51,526 bases of DNA. Origin: Kiritimatiellia bacterium. GTDB taxonomy: Bacteria; Verrucomicrobiota; Kiritimatiellia; JAFGHX01. Shown here piece after piece: positions 42,317 to 51,366 of the stretch (positions are counted from its first letter, which is position 1; the number at the start of each line of letters is the position of its first letter). Location: NCBI GenBank assembly GCA_016929905.1, contig JAFGHX010000077.1, positions 1 through 51,526 on the forward strand. Reading direction: 5' to 3'. A program made the position numbers and the translations under genes. The notes under the pieces were generated by a model. It had not been told where the DNA came from. It saw only the letters and a program-made list of their open reading frames with translations, and ran no database searches.

Positions 42317-43429
42317 CTAATGCCGATACCGGCGCACGTAAACACTCTGAACGATTCCCAGTGCGATCAGGCTGACGATCGTGAACGACCCGCCGTAGCT
42401 GATGAGCGGCAGCGGCAGGCCGGTGATGGGCATGATCCCGATGGTCATGCCGACATTCACGAACACGTGGAAAAACATCATGGCCGCAATCCCCACGCAG
42501 ATCAGCCTGCCCAGTTTGTCGGTGCCGACCAGCGCGGCGCGCATGCAGGCGGTCAACACCCCCACATACAGCAGCAGCACGATCGTCGAGCCGACGAACC
42601 CCTTCTCCTCCGCTATCACCGAGAAGACGAAATCGGTCGGGGCGACACTGCGGGGCAGGAACCCGAGAATATTCTGCGTGCCGCCCTTCCATCCTTTTCC
42701 GAGCAAGCCGCCGGAGCCGACCGCGATCTCCGACTGCATCTTGTTCCAGCCGGCGCCGAGCGGATCGCGTTCCGGGTTCACGAAGACCGCCAGCCGGTTC
42801 TTCTGGTACTCATCCATGGCAAACCAGCTCAGCGGCGTGAGCAGCACGCAGGTGAGCATGAGGATGCCAAGCGTTCGGGTCGAGACCCCGGCGACGAACA
42901 TCATGATAATGGCCACGGGCATGAAGACCACCGCCGTGCCCAAGTCCGGCTGCTTGATGATCAGCAGCGCGGGCAGTGCGACGATCAACGCGACCCGCAA
43001 AACGTGTTTCGGGTGCTTCAGGTTGAGCCCGGGCCTGCTCAGAAGCCTCCCCAAATACACGATCGCGGCCAATTTGGCAAGCTCGGCCGGCTGCACGTAT
43101 ACGCCGAAGAAGCTCAGCCAACGCTTGGCGCCGTGCACGCGCCGGCCCACAAACAGCACCAGCAACAGCAGCACGACACTGATACCGTAGAGCCACCACG
43201 AGACTTCGCCCAGCCGCCGGTAGTCCATAACCGCGAAGACGACAAAACAGGCCAGCCCGAGCAGCGCCCAGACGAGCTGCTTGCGATAGAACGCGTTCAC
43301 CGGCTGGTCCTCGCTCTGATAGCACGCGCTGTAGACGAACAGGACGCCGATGACGAGCAACGCCAGGACGGCCAGCGCCATGGGCCAGTGCAGCCGCTTG
43401 AGCAACCGTATGTCCTGCGCACCGATCAT
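42317..43429 (-). CDS. rodA: Rod-shape peptidoglycan glycosyltransferase RodA
   Basis: 370 residues, ten membrane helices of the SEDS family. Marker sequences: HGAKRWLSFFGVYVQPAELA, IKQPDLGTAVVFM, NPERDPLGAGWNKMQSEIAV, APTDFVFSVIAEEKGFVG and PLISYGGSF near the C-terminus. Polymerises glycan strands with PBP2. The start overlaps the mrdA stop as ATGA, so the pair is translationally coupled. Inner membrane. Confidence 0.95.
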   Translation of the reverse strand: MIGAQDIRLLKRLHWPMALAVLALLVIGVLFVYSACYQSEDQPVNAFYRKQLVWALLGLACFVVFAVMDYRRLGEVSWWLYGISVVLLLLVLFVGRRVHGAKRWLSFFGVYVQPAELAKLAAIVYLGRLLSRPGLNLKHPKHVLRVALIVALPALLIIKQPDLGTAVVFMPVAIIMMFVAGVSTRTLGILMLTCVLLTPLSWFAMDEYQKNRLAVFVNPERDPLGAGWNKMQSEIAVGSGGLLGKGWKGGTQNILGFLPRSVAPTDFVFSVIAEEKGFVGSTIVLLLYVGVLTACMRAALVGTDKLGRLICVGIAAMMFFHVFVNVGMTIGIMPITGLPLPLISYGGSFTIVSLIALGIVQSVYVRRYRH

Positions 43430-45252
43430 GTGCGGCCGTCCTTTGCCAGGCGGATGAGTCCCGTCGTCAGCGCCTTCATGCGCGGCGCGACGTCGACGCT
43501 GGCCGACTCCACATCGTCGAGCACGATCGCGACAGCGTAGCGCGGCGCCTCGAACGGGGCGAACGCAATCATCCAGCCCCGCTTCTTGTTCCGCCCCTTC
43601 TCCCCGTATTCCGCCGTGCCGGTCTTGCCCGCCATCACGAACCCGGACGATGCGGCGGCGCGCCCCGTTCCGTGCAACCCGTGGATGACGTCGTGCATGC
43701 CGCCGCGGACCACATCCAGAGTCTCCGCGGACCAGTTCATGTCGTTCGCCGCGGGCCACGCTCTGTAGTGCGGCGGGCCCGTTCCGTCGGGCGCGGAACC
43801 GAGCACCAGCCGCGGCTTGTACACACGGCCGCCGTTCGCGACCGCGGCGGTCATCACGGCCATCTGCACCGGCGTAACGGTGAGGTAGCCCTGTCCGATG
43901 GCGATGTTGCACGTGTCGCCCGGCCGCCACGGGTGCTTCTGGGTGCGCAGCGTCCAGGCATTGTCCGGCAGCAGGCCGGCCGATTCGCCGTCGAGTTCGA
44001 TGCCCGTCTTGCTTCCGAACCCGAGCGCCTCGGCCATGTGATAGACATACGGATAGCCGCAGTCCAGCGCGAGTTTGTAGAACAGCACATTGCACGACTG
44101 TTCCAACGCCTGCCGGATGTTCACCTCGCCGTGGCCCGGCGCGTGCCAGCAGGCGAACTCGATCCCGCCCAGTTCCAGCAGGCCCGTGCACCGATAGGTC
44201 GTGCGTGCGGACGCCTTCCCGTTCGCGAGTGCGGCCATGGCGACCACGGGCTTGAACGTGCTGCCGGGCGGATAGCTGCCCGCCACCGCGCGATTGAACA
44301 GCGGCCGGTCCGCCGCGTCGAGCAGCTGCTGCCAGCCCTTGGCGGAGATGGCCGGAATGAACCGGTTCGGATCGAACGGCGGCGAACTGGCCAGCGCGAG
44401 CACCTCTCCGTTGCGCGGGTCCAGCACCACGGCGGCGCCGGGCCGGCCCGCGATGGCGTCCTCGGCAAGGCGCTGCATGCGCACATCGATCGCCAGATAG
44501 ACGTCACGCCCGCACATCGGGTTCAACTGGTACTTCTTCAGCTCGTGATGCCGGAAGCCGGAGACGTCCACGCGGATGAGACGCCCGCCCGCCTTGCCGC
44601 GCAACGTCTCGTCCAGGCAGCGTTCGACCCCGCGCTTCCCCTCCATCTCGGGCAGGTAGTAGTGGTAGACATAGGGTTCTTCGTCCAGCGGCGGGTCGCG
44701 CCGGCCGATATACCCGACGATATGCGCGGCGAGCGTGCCCTGCGGATAGATGCGAACGGCCTCGGTGTAGACGCCGACGGAGGAGGGCACCGAATCGCTT
44801 TCCTCGAGCCGGGCCAGCGTGTCGTGCCCCACGTCGCGCCAGGCCAGCAGGGGCAGCGGCAACCGCCGGCGGATATGGGTGCGAATGTCGTCGGCGTTAA
44901 GCTGGGGCTCGAGCCCGATCGCGCCGGACAGGTGCGCCACGACCCGCTCGACCTTCTCGACGGTGGCTTCCCACCGGCCCGGCTGGCGCAGCTCCTCCAG
45001 GTAGACGGCGATCCCGTAGCTGGGCCGGTTGTCCGCAAGGGAGACTCCGTTGCGGTCGAGAATCCGGCCGCGCCCGCCCGGGATGCGGACGCGCCGCATG
45101 CTCTGCCTGTTGAGGCTGGTCTCGTAGCGGGCCCCGTGCACGACCTGCACGCGCCACAGGCAGAAGACCAGCCCGGCAAAGGCGAGCACCATCCCGCCCA
45201 GCACCAACCGGACCCGGAACTGCTCTCTCTCAAATGGACTGAACGTCGGCAT
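43426..45252 (-). CDS. mrdA: Penicillin-binding protein 2 (transpeptidase)
   Basis: 608 residues. N-terminal membrane helix at about 15-32, PBP-dimer (pedestal) domain at about 50-230, then the transpeptidase domain with STFK (S331, K334), SCN (386-388) and KTGTA (543-547). It crosslinks peptidoglycan during cell elongation with RodA. The longer frame upstream of ATG 45252 runs through mreD and was rejected. Only eight bases separate it from mreD, so it belongs to the same operon. Confidence 0.95.
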   Translation of the reverse strand: MPTFSPFEREQFRVRLVLGGMVLAFAGLVFCLWRVQVVHGARYETSLNRQSMRRVRIPGGRGRILDRNGVSLADNRPSYGIAVYLEELRQPGRWEATVEKVERVVAHLSGAIGLEPQLNADDIRTHIRRRLPLPLLAWRDVGHDTLARLEESDSVPSSVGVYTEAVRIYPQGTLAAHIVGYIGRRDPPLDEEPYVYHYYLPEMEGKRGVERCLDETLRGKAGGRLIRVDVSGFRHHELKKYQLNPMCGRDVYLAIDVRMQRLAEDAIAGRPGAAVVLDPRNGEVLALASSPPFDPNRFIPAISAKGWQQLLDAADRPLFNRAVAGSYPPGSTFKPVVAMAALANGKASARTTYRCTGLLELGGIEFACWHAPGHGEVNIRQALEQSCNVLFYKLALDCGYPYVYHMAEALGFGSKTGIELDGESAGLLPDNAWTLRTQKHPWRPGDTCNIAIGQGYLTVTPVQMAVMTAAVANGGRVYKPRLVLGSAPDGTGPPHYRAWPAANDMNWSAETLDVVRGGMHDVIHGLHGTGRAAASSGFVMAGKTGTAEYGEKGRNKKRGWMIAFAPFEAPRYAVAIVLDDVESASVDVAPRMKALTTGLIRLAKDGRT

Positions 45253-45260
45253 TCGGCACC

Positions 45261-45764
45261 TCAAGACTCTTCTGCGCGCACGTTTCCCACGAACTGGTCC
45301 AGCCGCTCGGTGGCATGGAACACGACGGGCGTCACGAGCATTCCCCACAGCGCCGTACCGGCCGTCTTGACGGCCACGCGCGACCAGCGGTCCTCGATGA
45401 CGCCGCCTCTGGCCAGCAGGCCGTAGAGGATAACGGTGGCGCAGGCCGCCGCGGCGGCGCCGAACAGCATATGGGTGATCAGCTTGCGGCTGAAGACGAC
45501 GTCGTGGAACCGGTTGATCGCGGCCCCCACGACGCAGTAACAGAACGACGAATAGCCGAGCGGGATCTTGCTCAGGCTGTCCTGCACGAGCCCGGCCAGG
45601 ATCCCGGCGGTCAGCATGAGCTTGCGTTCGCGCGTAAGCGCGTAATACACCACGACGCCCAGCAGGAACGGGGCCTTCGCCTGGCCCAGCGCATGCCAGG
45701 GCGGGAACAGCGTCTGGAGCACCGCCGCTGCGATCATCACGAATGCCATTACCACAAGCGTCAT
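45261..45764 (-). CDS. mreD: Rod shape-determining protein MreD
   Basis: 167 residues with five or six membrane helices (VVMAFVMIAAAVLQTLFPPW, APFLLGVVVYYALT, AGILAGLVQDSLSKIPLGYS, MLFGAAAAACATVILYGLLA). The GLVQD...PLG motif and its place between mreC and mrdA identify it. Part of the elongasome in the inner membrane. Start overlaps the mreC stop by four bases. Confidence 0.9.
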   Translation of the reverse strand: MTLVVMAFVMIAAAVLQTLFPPWHALGQAKAPFLLGVVVYYALTRERKLMLTAGILAGLVQDSLSKIPLGYSSFCYCVVGAAINRFHDVVFSRKLITHMLFGAAAAACATVILYGLLARGGVIEDRWSRVAVKTAGTALWGMLVTPVVFHATERLDQFVGNVRAEES

Positions 45765-46612
45765 GGGTCCTGCTCCGCCACGGGCTCGGCAGGCGGCTGC
45801 CGGTCCTCCGCTTGAACGACGAACACGTACCGCAGCGCCGCCATATCGGCTGCCGGCACGATGTCGGCCGACTGATACAGGCCCGACTCGGCCCTGTGCG
45901 CCCGCTCCACGTACCCGATGAGCAGCCCGGCGGGGAAGACGGGGCCGAGCCCGGAGGTGACAACTTCGTCGCCCGGCCGGACGTCGGCGTCCTTGTCGAT
46001 GAAATCCATGCGGCAGGCCGCCTCGCCGCGCAGGGAGACGCCGGCGCCGCGTACGATCCCGAAACTGTCGACCCGCGGCAGCCGGGCGGACGCCTTGCAG
46101 TTGGGGTCGACCAGCAGGAGCACGTCCGAGGTATGCCGGGAGACGTCGGTCGTCTTGCCGATCAACCCGTCATGCGTGATCACGGCCAGGTTCGTCGTGA
46201 CCCGCTCGGCGCTGCCTTCCCCGAGCCGCACGGTCTGCCACCAGGAGCTGATGTCGCCGCGCGCAATGACTTCGCACGCGACCAGCGCCCGCTCGCTGCG
46301 CTGGGCGAAGCCGAGTTGCACGCGCAGATCGGCATTTTCCCGCTCCAGCGCCCTGAGCTGGAGCGCCTCGTTACGCAGCCGCGTGAGTTCCTCCACCATC
46401 TTGCGGTTCTCTTCGGCCAGGTCGCCCGCGTGCCGCATGTCTGAAAGCCGCTTTTCCAACCCGTGCGTGAGCCCCGAAAGCGCACGCTGCAGCGGGGCCA
46501 ACCCCTCACGCAGGCCCATTTTCGCCCGGCGCAGCACGGGCAGAGGCAGGTTGAGCACGATCAGAAAAACCGCGCCCAGCACGATCCACACCAAAAAACG
46601 GTTCTCCCGCAC
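45761..46612 (-). CDS. mreC: Rod shape-determining protein MreC
   Basis: 283 residues. One N-terminal membrane helix (FLVWIVLGAVFLIVLNLPL), a coiled coil at about 45-105 (EKRLSDMRHAGDLAEENRKM, LRNEALQLRALERENADLRV), then the MreC beta domain with ITHDGLIGKTTDVS, LLLVDPNCKASARL and EVVTSGLGPVFPAGLLIG. It links MreB and PBP2/RodA in the periplasm. Separated from mreB by 154 bp. Confidence 0.93.
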   Translation of the reverse strand: MRENRFLVWIVLGAVFLIVLNLPLPVLRRAKMGLREGLAPLQRALSGLTHGLEKRLSDMRHAGDLAEENRKMVEELTRLRNEALQLRALERENADLRVQLGFAQRSERALVACEVIARGDISSWWQTVRLGEGSAERVTTNLAVITHDGLIGKTTDVSRHTSDVLLLVDPNCKASARLPRVDSFGIVRGAGVSLRGEAACRMDFIDKDADVRPGDEVVTSGLGPVFPAGLLIGYVERAHRAESGLYQSADIVPAADMAALRYVFVVQAEDRQPPAEPVAEQDP

Positions 46613-46766
46613 TCTGCTCCCCTTGCCCGCGCGGGCCGCGCGGTCTTGGCGCGGTCTGCGTCATGTTCCGGAGAATGATGACGGCCCAAGCGCTTGCGCG
46701 GCCACAGTGGCGACGCGGGGCACGGAGGACCACCTACCGGCTGGTGACAGGCGGCGGGGCTGGGAC

Positions 46767-47798
46767 TCAGTAGCGTTCGGTCCCGGCAACCTTGCGAAGG
46801 AAATTGAGCTCGTGCAGGACGATGCCGGTCCCCTCGGCCACGGCGCTGAGCGGGTCGTCCGCCACGTGCACCGGCAAACCCGTCTGCTCGGCAATGAGCT
46901 TGTCAATGCCGGTCAGCAGCGCGCCGCCGCCCGCCAGAATCATGCCGCGGTCGACAAGATCGGCCGACAGCTCCGGCGGGCAACGCTCGAGGGTGATTCG
47001 GATCGCTTCAACTATCGTGGAAATTGGCTCCTGGAGTGCTTCGCGGACTTCTTCCGAAGTCAGCGTCAACGTCTTTGGCAGTCCCGCGACGAGATCGCGC
47101 CCCTTGACCTCCATGCTCATTTCTTCGCCTACCGGATACGCGGAACCGATCGTGATCTTGATCTCCTCCGCCGTCCGGTCACCAATCATCAAATTATACA
47201 CCCGCTTCATGTACTGGACGAGACACTCGTCCATCTCATCACCGCCAACGCGCACGCTTCGGCTGAACACAATGCCGGCCAGAGAGATCAAAGCCACTTC
47301 CGTCGTCCCGCCGCCGATATCCACGATCATGTTCCCGGCAGGCTCCTGGACGGGCAGCCCGACGCCGATGGCCGCCGCCATCGGCTCTTCGATCAGATAG
47401 ACCTCCCGCGCTCCGGCATGTGTCGCCGAGTCTTTCACGGCGCGCTTCTCAACCTCCGTGATGCCGCTTGGGACCGCAATAATAATGCGCGGCCGCACCA
47501 TCTTCCGCCGGTTGTGCACCTTGCGGATGAAATACCGCAGCATCGCCTCCGTGATCTCGAAGTCGGCAATGACCCCCGACTTCATCGGGCGGATGGCCAC
47601 GATGCTGCCCGGCGTACGACCCAGCATTCTCTTGGCTTCTTCCCCGACCGCCAGCACGCGGTTCGTCCCCGCTTGGATCGCCACGACCGACGGCTCGCGC
47701 AAGACAATCCCCCTGTCTCTGACGTAGACGAGGGTGTTGGCCGTTCCGAGGTCGATGCCGATATCGTTGGAGAAGAGGCCCAGCAAACGGCTAAACAT
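46767..47798 (-). CDS. mreB: Rod shape-determining actin homologue MreB
   Basis: 343 residues. Actin-fold nucleotide motifs: [51 protein letters not shown] and [15 protein letters not shown]. The amphipathic N-terminus [10 protein letters not shown] could dock on the membrane. Forms filaments that guide the elongation machinery. First gene of the minus-strand mreBCD-mrdA-rodA-rng block. The small hairpin CCCCAA/TTGGGG at 47852-47868 lies in its leader. Intact with normal length. Confidence 0.97.
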   Translation of the reverse strand: MFSRLLGLFSNDIGIDLGTANTLVYVRDRGIVLREPSVVAIQAGTNRVLAVGEEAKRMLGRTPGSIVAIRPMKSGVIADFEITEAMLRYFIRKVHNRRKMVRPRIIIAVPSGITEVEKRAVKDSATHAGAREVYLIEEPMAAAIGVGLPVQEPAGNMIVDIGGGTTEVALISLAGIVFSRSVRVGGDEMDECLVQYMKRVYNLMIGDRTAEEIKITIGSAYPVGEEMSMEVKGRDLVAGLPKTLTLTSEEVREALQEPISTIVEAIRITLERCPPELSADLVDRGMILAGGGALLTGIDKLIAEQTGLPVHVADDPLSAVAEGTGIVLHELNFLRKVAGTERY

Positions 47799-47929
47799 CA
47801 GCTTTTCCCGGATAGGTACCCGAAAACAGGCAGAAACCTTGGCGTACTTTGCCCCAAAAAGTTGGGGGCCGTCAAGAACGAAAAGAGGGTTGAATGTGCC
47901 GCGCGATTCGCCTAACCTGTTGCTCCGTC

Positions 47930-49033
47930 ATGGACTACGACCTTGCCGAAATCGTGAAGCATTTTCCGCTCGCCGGCACCTTCGCCGGGGCCGCCCCCTA
48001 CGGCAGCGGCCACATCAACGACACGTTCCGCAGCCGGTTCCGGCTCGGCGCGAGAACCGTCTATACCATCCAGCAGCGGATCAACCACAACGTATTCAAG
48101 AATCCGCCCGAGCTGATGGACAACATCCTGCGCGTCACCGAGCACATCCGGGGCAAGCTGGCCGCCGCGCCCGGCGCGGACCCGGACCGCGAAACGCTCA
48201 CCGTCATCCGCGCGGCGGACGGCAAGCCCTATCACCGCGACGCGGCCGGCAACACGTGGCGCACGTACATCTTTATCGACGGCGCGCGAACCTACGACGT
48301 CTGCACCGGCCCGGCCCAGGCGCGCGAAGCGGCCAAGGCGTTCGGGAAGTTTCAGCAGATGCTCGTCGATCTGCCCGGCCCGCGCCTGCGCGACACGATC
48401 CCCTACTTCCACCACACGCCGCGCCGGTTCGCCGCGCTGGAGGCGGCGATCGCGCGCGACAGCCACAACCGCTGCGCCGCCGCCAAAGCCCAGATCGAGT
48501 TCGCCATGGCGCGCAAGCACGAGACGACCCTCGTCACCGACCTGCTCGAAAGCGGCGCGATCCCCGAACGCATCACGCACAACGACACGAAGCTGAACAA
48601 CGTGATGCTCGACGACGCCGACGGGCGCGGCGTCTGCGTCATCGATCTCGATACCGTCATGCCCGGCTCCGCACTCTACGATTTCGGCGACCTGGTGCGC
48701 ACCACCACCCGCACGTGCAAGGAGGACGAGCCGGACCCGGCCAAGGTCCTGTTCGATATCGCGATGTTCGAGGCGCTCGCACAGGGCTACCTCGAAACGG
48801 CCGGCGCGTTCCTCGCCCCCAAAGAGCGCGACCTGCTCACGTTCGCCGGGCGGCTCATCACCTTCACCATCGGGATCCGGTTCCTCACCGACTACCTCGC
48901 CGGCGACGTCTACTTCAAGACACACCGGCCGGGCCAGAACCTGGACCGCACGAACGTCCAGTTCCGGATGATCGCACAGATGGAAGACCAGCAGGAGCGG
49001 ATGGAGACGATCGTCCGCACCTGCGCGCCGTGA
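47930..49033 (+). CDS. NahK-like N-acetylhexosamine/aminoglycoside-type kinase
   Basis: 367 residues of the choline/aminoglycoside kinase fold. Motifs: AAPYGSGHINDTF near the N-terminus, ITHNDTKLNNVMLD (H217, D219, N223; Brenner loop), VIDLDTVMPG (D239, D241) and YDFGDLVR. This pattern is that of the N-acetylhexosamine 1-kinase (LNB/GNB pathway) and the so-called mucin-desulfatase family. It would phosphorylate GlcNAc or GalNAc at C1 using ATP, linking glycan degradation to sugar nucleotides. Start at ATG 47930 because homologous proteins begin near this point; ATG 47894, with GAGGG upstream, would add 12 residues. Divergent from mreB. Substrate is inferred. Confidence 0.78.
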   Translation: MDYDLAEIVKHFPLAGTFAGAAPYGSGHINDTFRSRFRLGARTVYTIQQRINHNVFKNPPELMDNILRVTEHIRGKLAAAPGADPDRETLTVIRAADGKPYHRDAAGNTWRTYIFIDGARTYDVCTGPAQAREAAKAFGKFQQMLVDLPGPRLRDTIPYFHHTPRRFAALEAAIARDSHNRCAAAKAQIEFAMARKHETTLVTDLLESGAIPERITHNDTKLNNVMLDDADGRGVCVIDLDTVMPGSALYDFGDLVRTTTRTCKEDEPDPAKVLFDIAMFEALAQGYLETAGAFLAPKERDLLTFAGRLITFTIGIRFLTDYLAGDVYFKTHRPGQNLDRTNVQFRMIAQMEDQQERMETIVRTCAP

Positions 49034-49099
49034 GACTTAAACGTAGAAACGGCGTACCTGGCGCGCCGCAGCCGCTGGGCGAAGGCGGCCCGCCGGGAG

Positions 49100-49123
49100 G
49101 AAGAGCCGAGACGGCTCTTCTAC
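49100..49123. repeat. Family 4 short hairpin, GAAGAGCCG/CGGCTCTTC version
   Basis: A perfect 9-bp stem with a four- to six-base loop, followed by TAC, after the kinase gene. Recurs, interrupted, at 51440-51496. Possibly acts as a terminator for the kinase. Confidence 0.6.
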
Positions 49124-49161
49124 GCGGCCAATGTGAAGATTCGCCAGGCGCACTACACTGG

Positions 49162-49220
49162 AAAAAACCAGGCAACGCGAGGGCCCCCGCGCCCTTGCGG
49201 GCGCGGGGGCCCTCGCGTTG
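49162..49220 (-). terminator. Intrinsic terminator of infA
   Basis: A perfect 22-bp inverted repeat (49173-49194 and 49199-49220) with loop TTGC starts five bases past the infA stop. On the minus strand it is followed by CCTGG and a run of six T (the A-run at 49162-49167). A very strong hairpin and T-tract in the right orientation. Confidence 0.9.
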
Positions 49221-49224
49221 TTGA

Positions 49225-49452
49225 TCAGCTTCGCTGGCGGTAGGTAATGCGGCCTTTGGCCAAGTCGTAGGGCGAAATCTCGACGGTCACCTTATCGCCC
49301 GTCGTGATCTTGATGAAATGCTTGCGCATCTTGCCCGAAATGTGCGCCAGCACCTCGTGCCCGTTCTCGAGCCGAACCCTGTACATGGTGGCAGGCAGCA
49401 CCTTGACCACAACGCCGTCTGTTGTGATGATGTCGTCTTTGACCTTGGCCAT
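49225..49452 (-). CDS. infA: Translation initiation factor IF-1
   Basis: 75 residues, the standard S1/OB-fold protein: [60 protein letters not shown]. Binds the 30S A site and aids initiation. GGAG lies just before the ATG. A perfect-stem terminator follows the stop, so it is its own transcription unit. Confidence 0.98.
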   Translation of the reverse strand: MAKVKDDIITTDGVVVKVLPATMYRVRLENGHEVLAHISGKMRKHFIKITTGDKVTVEISPYDLAKGRITYRQRS

Positions 49453-49546
49453 ACACTCTCCGTAGCATGCAGAAACGAGAGGGAACCTTACACCGCGCGC
49501 GCTAGACGCGCAAGATTATTAAGAAAAAAAATGGAGGGCAGCCGAC

Positions 49547-50149
49547 ATGGACTGCACGCGTATCGGACGGGATGATCCCCGCTACCCGGCCCCGCTGGAG
49601 TTGTACCTGACCGAAAACCCGCCGCCCGCCATTTCGGCGGCCGGCAACCTCGCGATCCTGGAGCGCAGCATGCTGGGCCTGTTCTGCTCGTCCCGGTGCC
49701 CGGGCACGGCGGCCTCGCTGGCCTACGATCTGGCGCAAAGACTCCGCGACGACGGCCGCACCGTCATCAGCGGGTTCCATGCCCCTATGGAAAAGGAATG
49801 CCTCAAGGTGCTCCTCCGCTCGCCTTATCCGGTCGTCCTCTGCCCGCCGCGCGCGCTGGAAACCATGCGCCTGCCCGGGGAATGGAAGCGCCCGCTGGCG
49901 GAGGGCCGCCTGCTCGCGCTTTCCGCGTTCGAGCCGGCCGTTCGGCGCGCCACGGGCAAGGAGGGGCACCAGCGCAATCTCGTCGCCGCCGCGTTGGCCG
50001 ACGAGCTGCTCATCGCGCACGCGGCGGACGGCAGCAAGCTGTGGAAGCTGGCGCGCGAGACGGCCGCCTGGGGCAAACCGCTCTACACGCTGCCCGGCGC
50101 GTGCAACGCGCCGCTGCTCGCGCTGGGCGCGAAGCCGTTTCCGCTCTGA
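49547..50149 (+). CDS. Short DprA/Smf-like protein
   Basis: 200 residues with a Rossmann-like fold resembling the core of DNA-processing protein A: RYPAPLELYLTENPPPAISA, AYDLAQRLRDDGRTVISGF, GHQRNLVAAALADELLIAHA and GKPLYTLPG. DprA loads RecA onto incoming single-stranded DNA during transformation. The usual ARGID signature after the VISG strand is replaced by FHAPMEKECL, and the SAM and C-terminal winged-helix domains are missing (typical length over 300). It could be a specialised short branch or a related LOG/DprA-fold protein. GGAGGG lies eight bases before the ATG. No competence genes are nearby. Confidence 0.65.
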   Translation: MDCTRIGRDDPRYPAPLELYLTENPPPAISAAGNLAILERSMLGLFCSSRCPGTAASLAYDLAQRLRDDGRTVISGFHAPMEKECLKVLLRSPYPVVLCPPRALETMRLPGEWKRPLAEGRLLALSAFEPAVRRATGKEGHQRNLVAAALADELLIAHAADGSKLWKLARETAAWGKPLYTLPGACNAPLLALGAKPFPL

Positions 50150-50207
50150 TGCGGGCTTTGCCCGCGGGCCGGAGCGCAGAAACCAGAGATCGGTGAGGCC
50201 GAGATCT

Positions 50208-50262
50208 GTAGGACGGGCTTTCCAGCCCGTCCCGTGCACGCGTGAGTTGGCGGGAACAGAGC
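50208..50262 (+). repeat. Family 1 repeat, truncated copy
   Basis: GTAGGACGGGCTTTCCAGCC (50208 on) with the mirror half largely lost: CCCGTGCACGCGTGAGTTGG stands where CGCACAATCGCAAGCCGACG lies in the full copy. The 178-bp gap between the DprA-like and acyltransferase genes holds nothing else recognisable. Confidence 0.6.
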
Positions 50263-50327
50263 GTCCTCGCCTTAACGGCTTTCCGATCAAGATATGCGCT
50301 TCCGCGTGTATCGGCGTCGGGACTCAT

Positions 50328-50999
50328 TCAGTCCCGCGCCAGAGCCCCCGCTTCTGCATCGCCCCGCCTGCGCGGGGCCAGTGCGGCGATGCGGCTCATG
50401 ATCAGGTCGGCGATCCGGCCGTAGGCTTCCTTGCTCGCGCCGTACTCGGCATACTCCGCCGGCAGGACGGGCGGCCCGTAGAAAACGCGGATCTTCGCCG
50501 GGCGCATCCACTTCGCCCCTTTCGGGTACGCCTTGTAGCTGCCGTCGATGTAAACCGGCACGACCGGAACGCCCGCCTTCGCCACCAGAAACCCGACACC
50601 CGGCTTGGGCGCGTGCAGCGCGCCGTCCGGGCTGCGGGTCCCCTCCGGAAACAGAACCAGCGCGCCGCCCTCCTTCGCCGTGCGCAACGCGAGTTTCAGC
50701 GCGTGCACGTCGCCTTTCGCCCGGTCGAGCGGCACGCAGCCGATGTGCAGCAGCGCCCAGCCGAACCACTTGAACCGGAACAGCGACGCGCGCGCCATGT
50801 AGCGCAGCAACCGCTTCACCTTCACCCCGAGCAGCGGCGGGTCCAGAAAGCTGACGTGGTTGCCGGCCAGGATGCAGCCGCCTTCCGCCGGCACATGCTC
50901 CACCCCGAACGTCTCCAGCCGGAAATAGAGCTGGAACCAAACGCGCATGAGGAACCGCGCGAGCCGGTAGAGGGCCGGCACCATCGTGTCGTCTCGCAT
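50328..50999 (-). CDS. plsC: 1-acyl-sn-glycerol-3-phosphate acyltransferase
   Basis: 223 residues. Acceptor and catalytic motifs NHVSFLD (H48, D53), FPEGTRS (117-123) and VPVYIDGSYK are all present. Transfers an acyl chain to lysophosphatidic acid to make phosphatidic acid at the inner membrane. Start ATG 50999; ATG 50984 is an alternative. The long upstream extension is repeat-derived and rejected. Ribosome-binding site weak. Stands alone next to repeat DNA. Confidence 0.92.
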   Translation of the reverse strand: MRDDTMVPALYRLARFLMRVWFQLYFRLETFGVEHVPAEGGCILAGNHVSFLDPPLLGVKVKRLLRYMARASLFRFKWFGWALLHIGCVPLDRAKGDVHALKLALRTAKEGGALVLFPEGTRSPDGALHAPKPGVGFLVAKAGVPVVPVYIDGSYKAYPKGAKWMRPAKIRVFYGPPVLPAEYAEYGASKEAYGRIADLIMSRIAALAPRRRGDAEAGALARD

Positions 51000-51125
51000 G
51001 GCCGAGAGTGTCGAATGTGAGCTGCCCGCTGTCAAGCCGCCAGATCCGCGCGGCTCCGCGCGGAGCTGGCGGCTTGATGGTTGATGGTTAATGGGCGATG
51101 GGCGATGGCTCGCGAAGCTTGGCCT

Positions 51126-51345
51126 CTGAAACTTGCTCGAGAACTTACTCGCGAACTCACTCGCGAACCCCCGCCGCAGCAATGGGATCGGCGAAGCCTG
51201 CAACACAGACCACCGGGTCGTAGGACGGGCTTTCCAGCCCGTCCCGCACAGTCGTGTGCCGACGGGAAACAGGGACGGGCTGGAAAGCCCGTCCCACGGA
51301 AAACCGACAAAGCGTACAGCCTCGCCGCCCGCGCCGCCGGGCGCC
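51126..51345 (+). repeat. Family 1 dispersed repeat, full copy with 12-bp array at its left end
   Basis: CTGAAACTTGCTCGAGAACT (51126 on) starts a three- to four-unit 12-bp array (GAACT(T/C)ACTCG(C/A)). Then come CCGCCGCAGCAATGGGATCG, GTAGGACGGGCTTTCCAGCC, CCGACGGGAAACAGGGACGG and the mirror GCTGGAAAGCCCGTCCCACG, ending in GCGTACAGCCTC. Collinear with 36291-36470 over about 180 bp. Confidence 0.75.
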
Positions 51346-51366
51346 GGCCTGGCCTGAAACTTCAAA

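Noticed and set aside
42317..44191. 624-codon version of rodA reaching into mrdA
   Set aside because: The first 254 codons are out of frame with mrdA and unlike any SEDS protein; the ATGA overlap at 43429 marks the true start.
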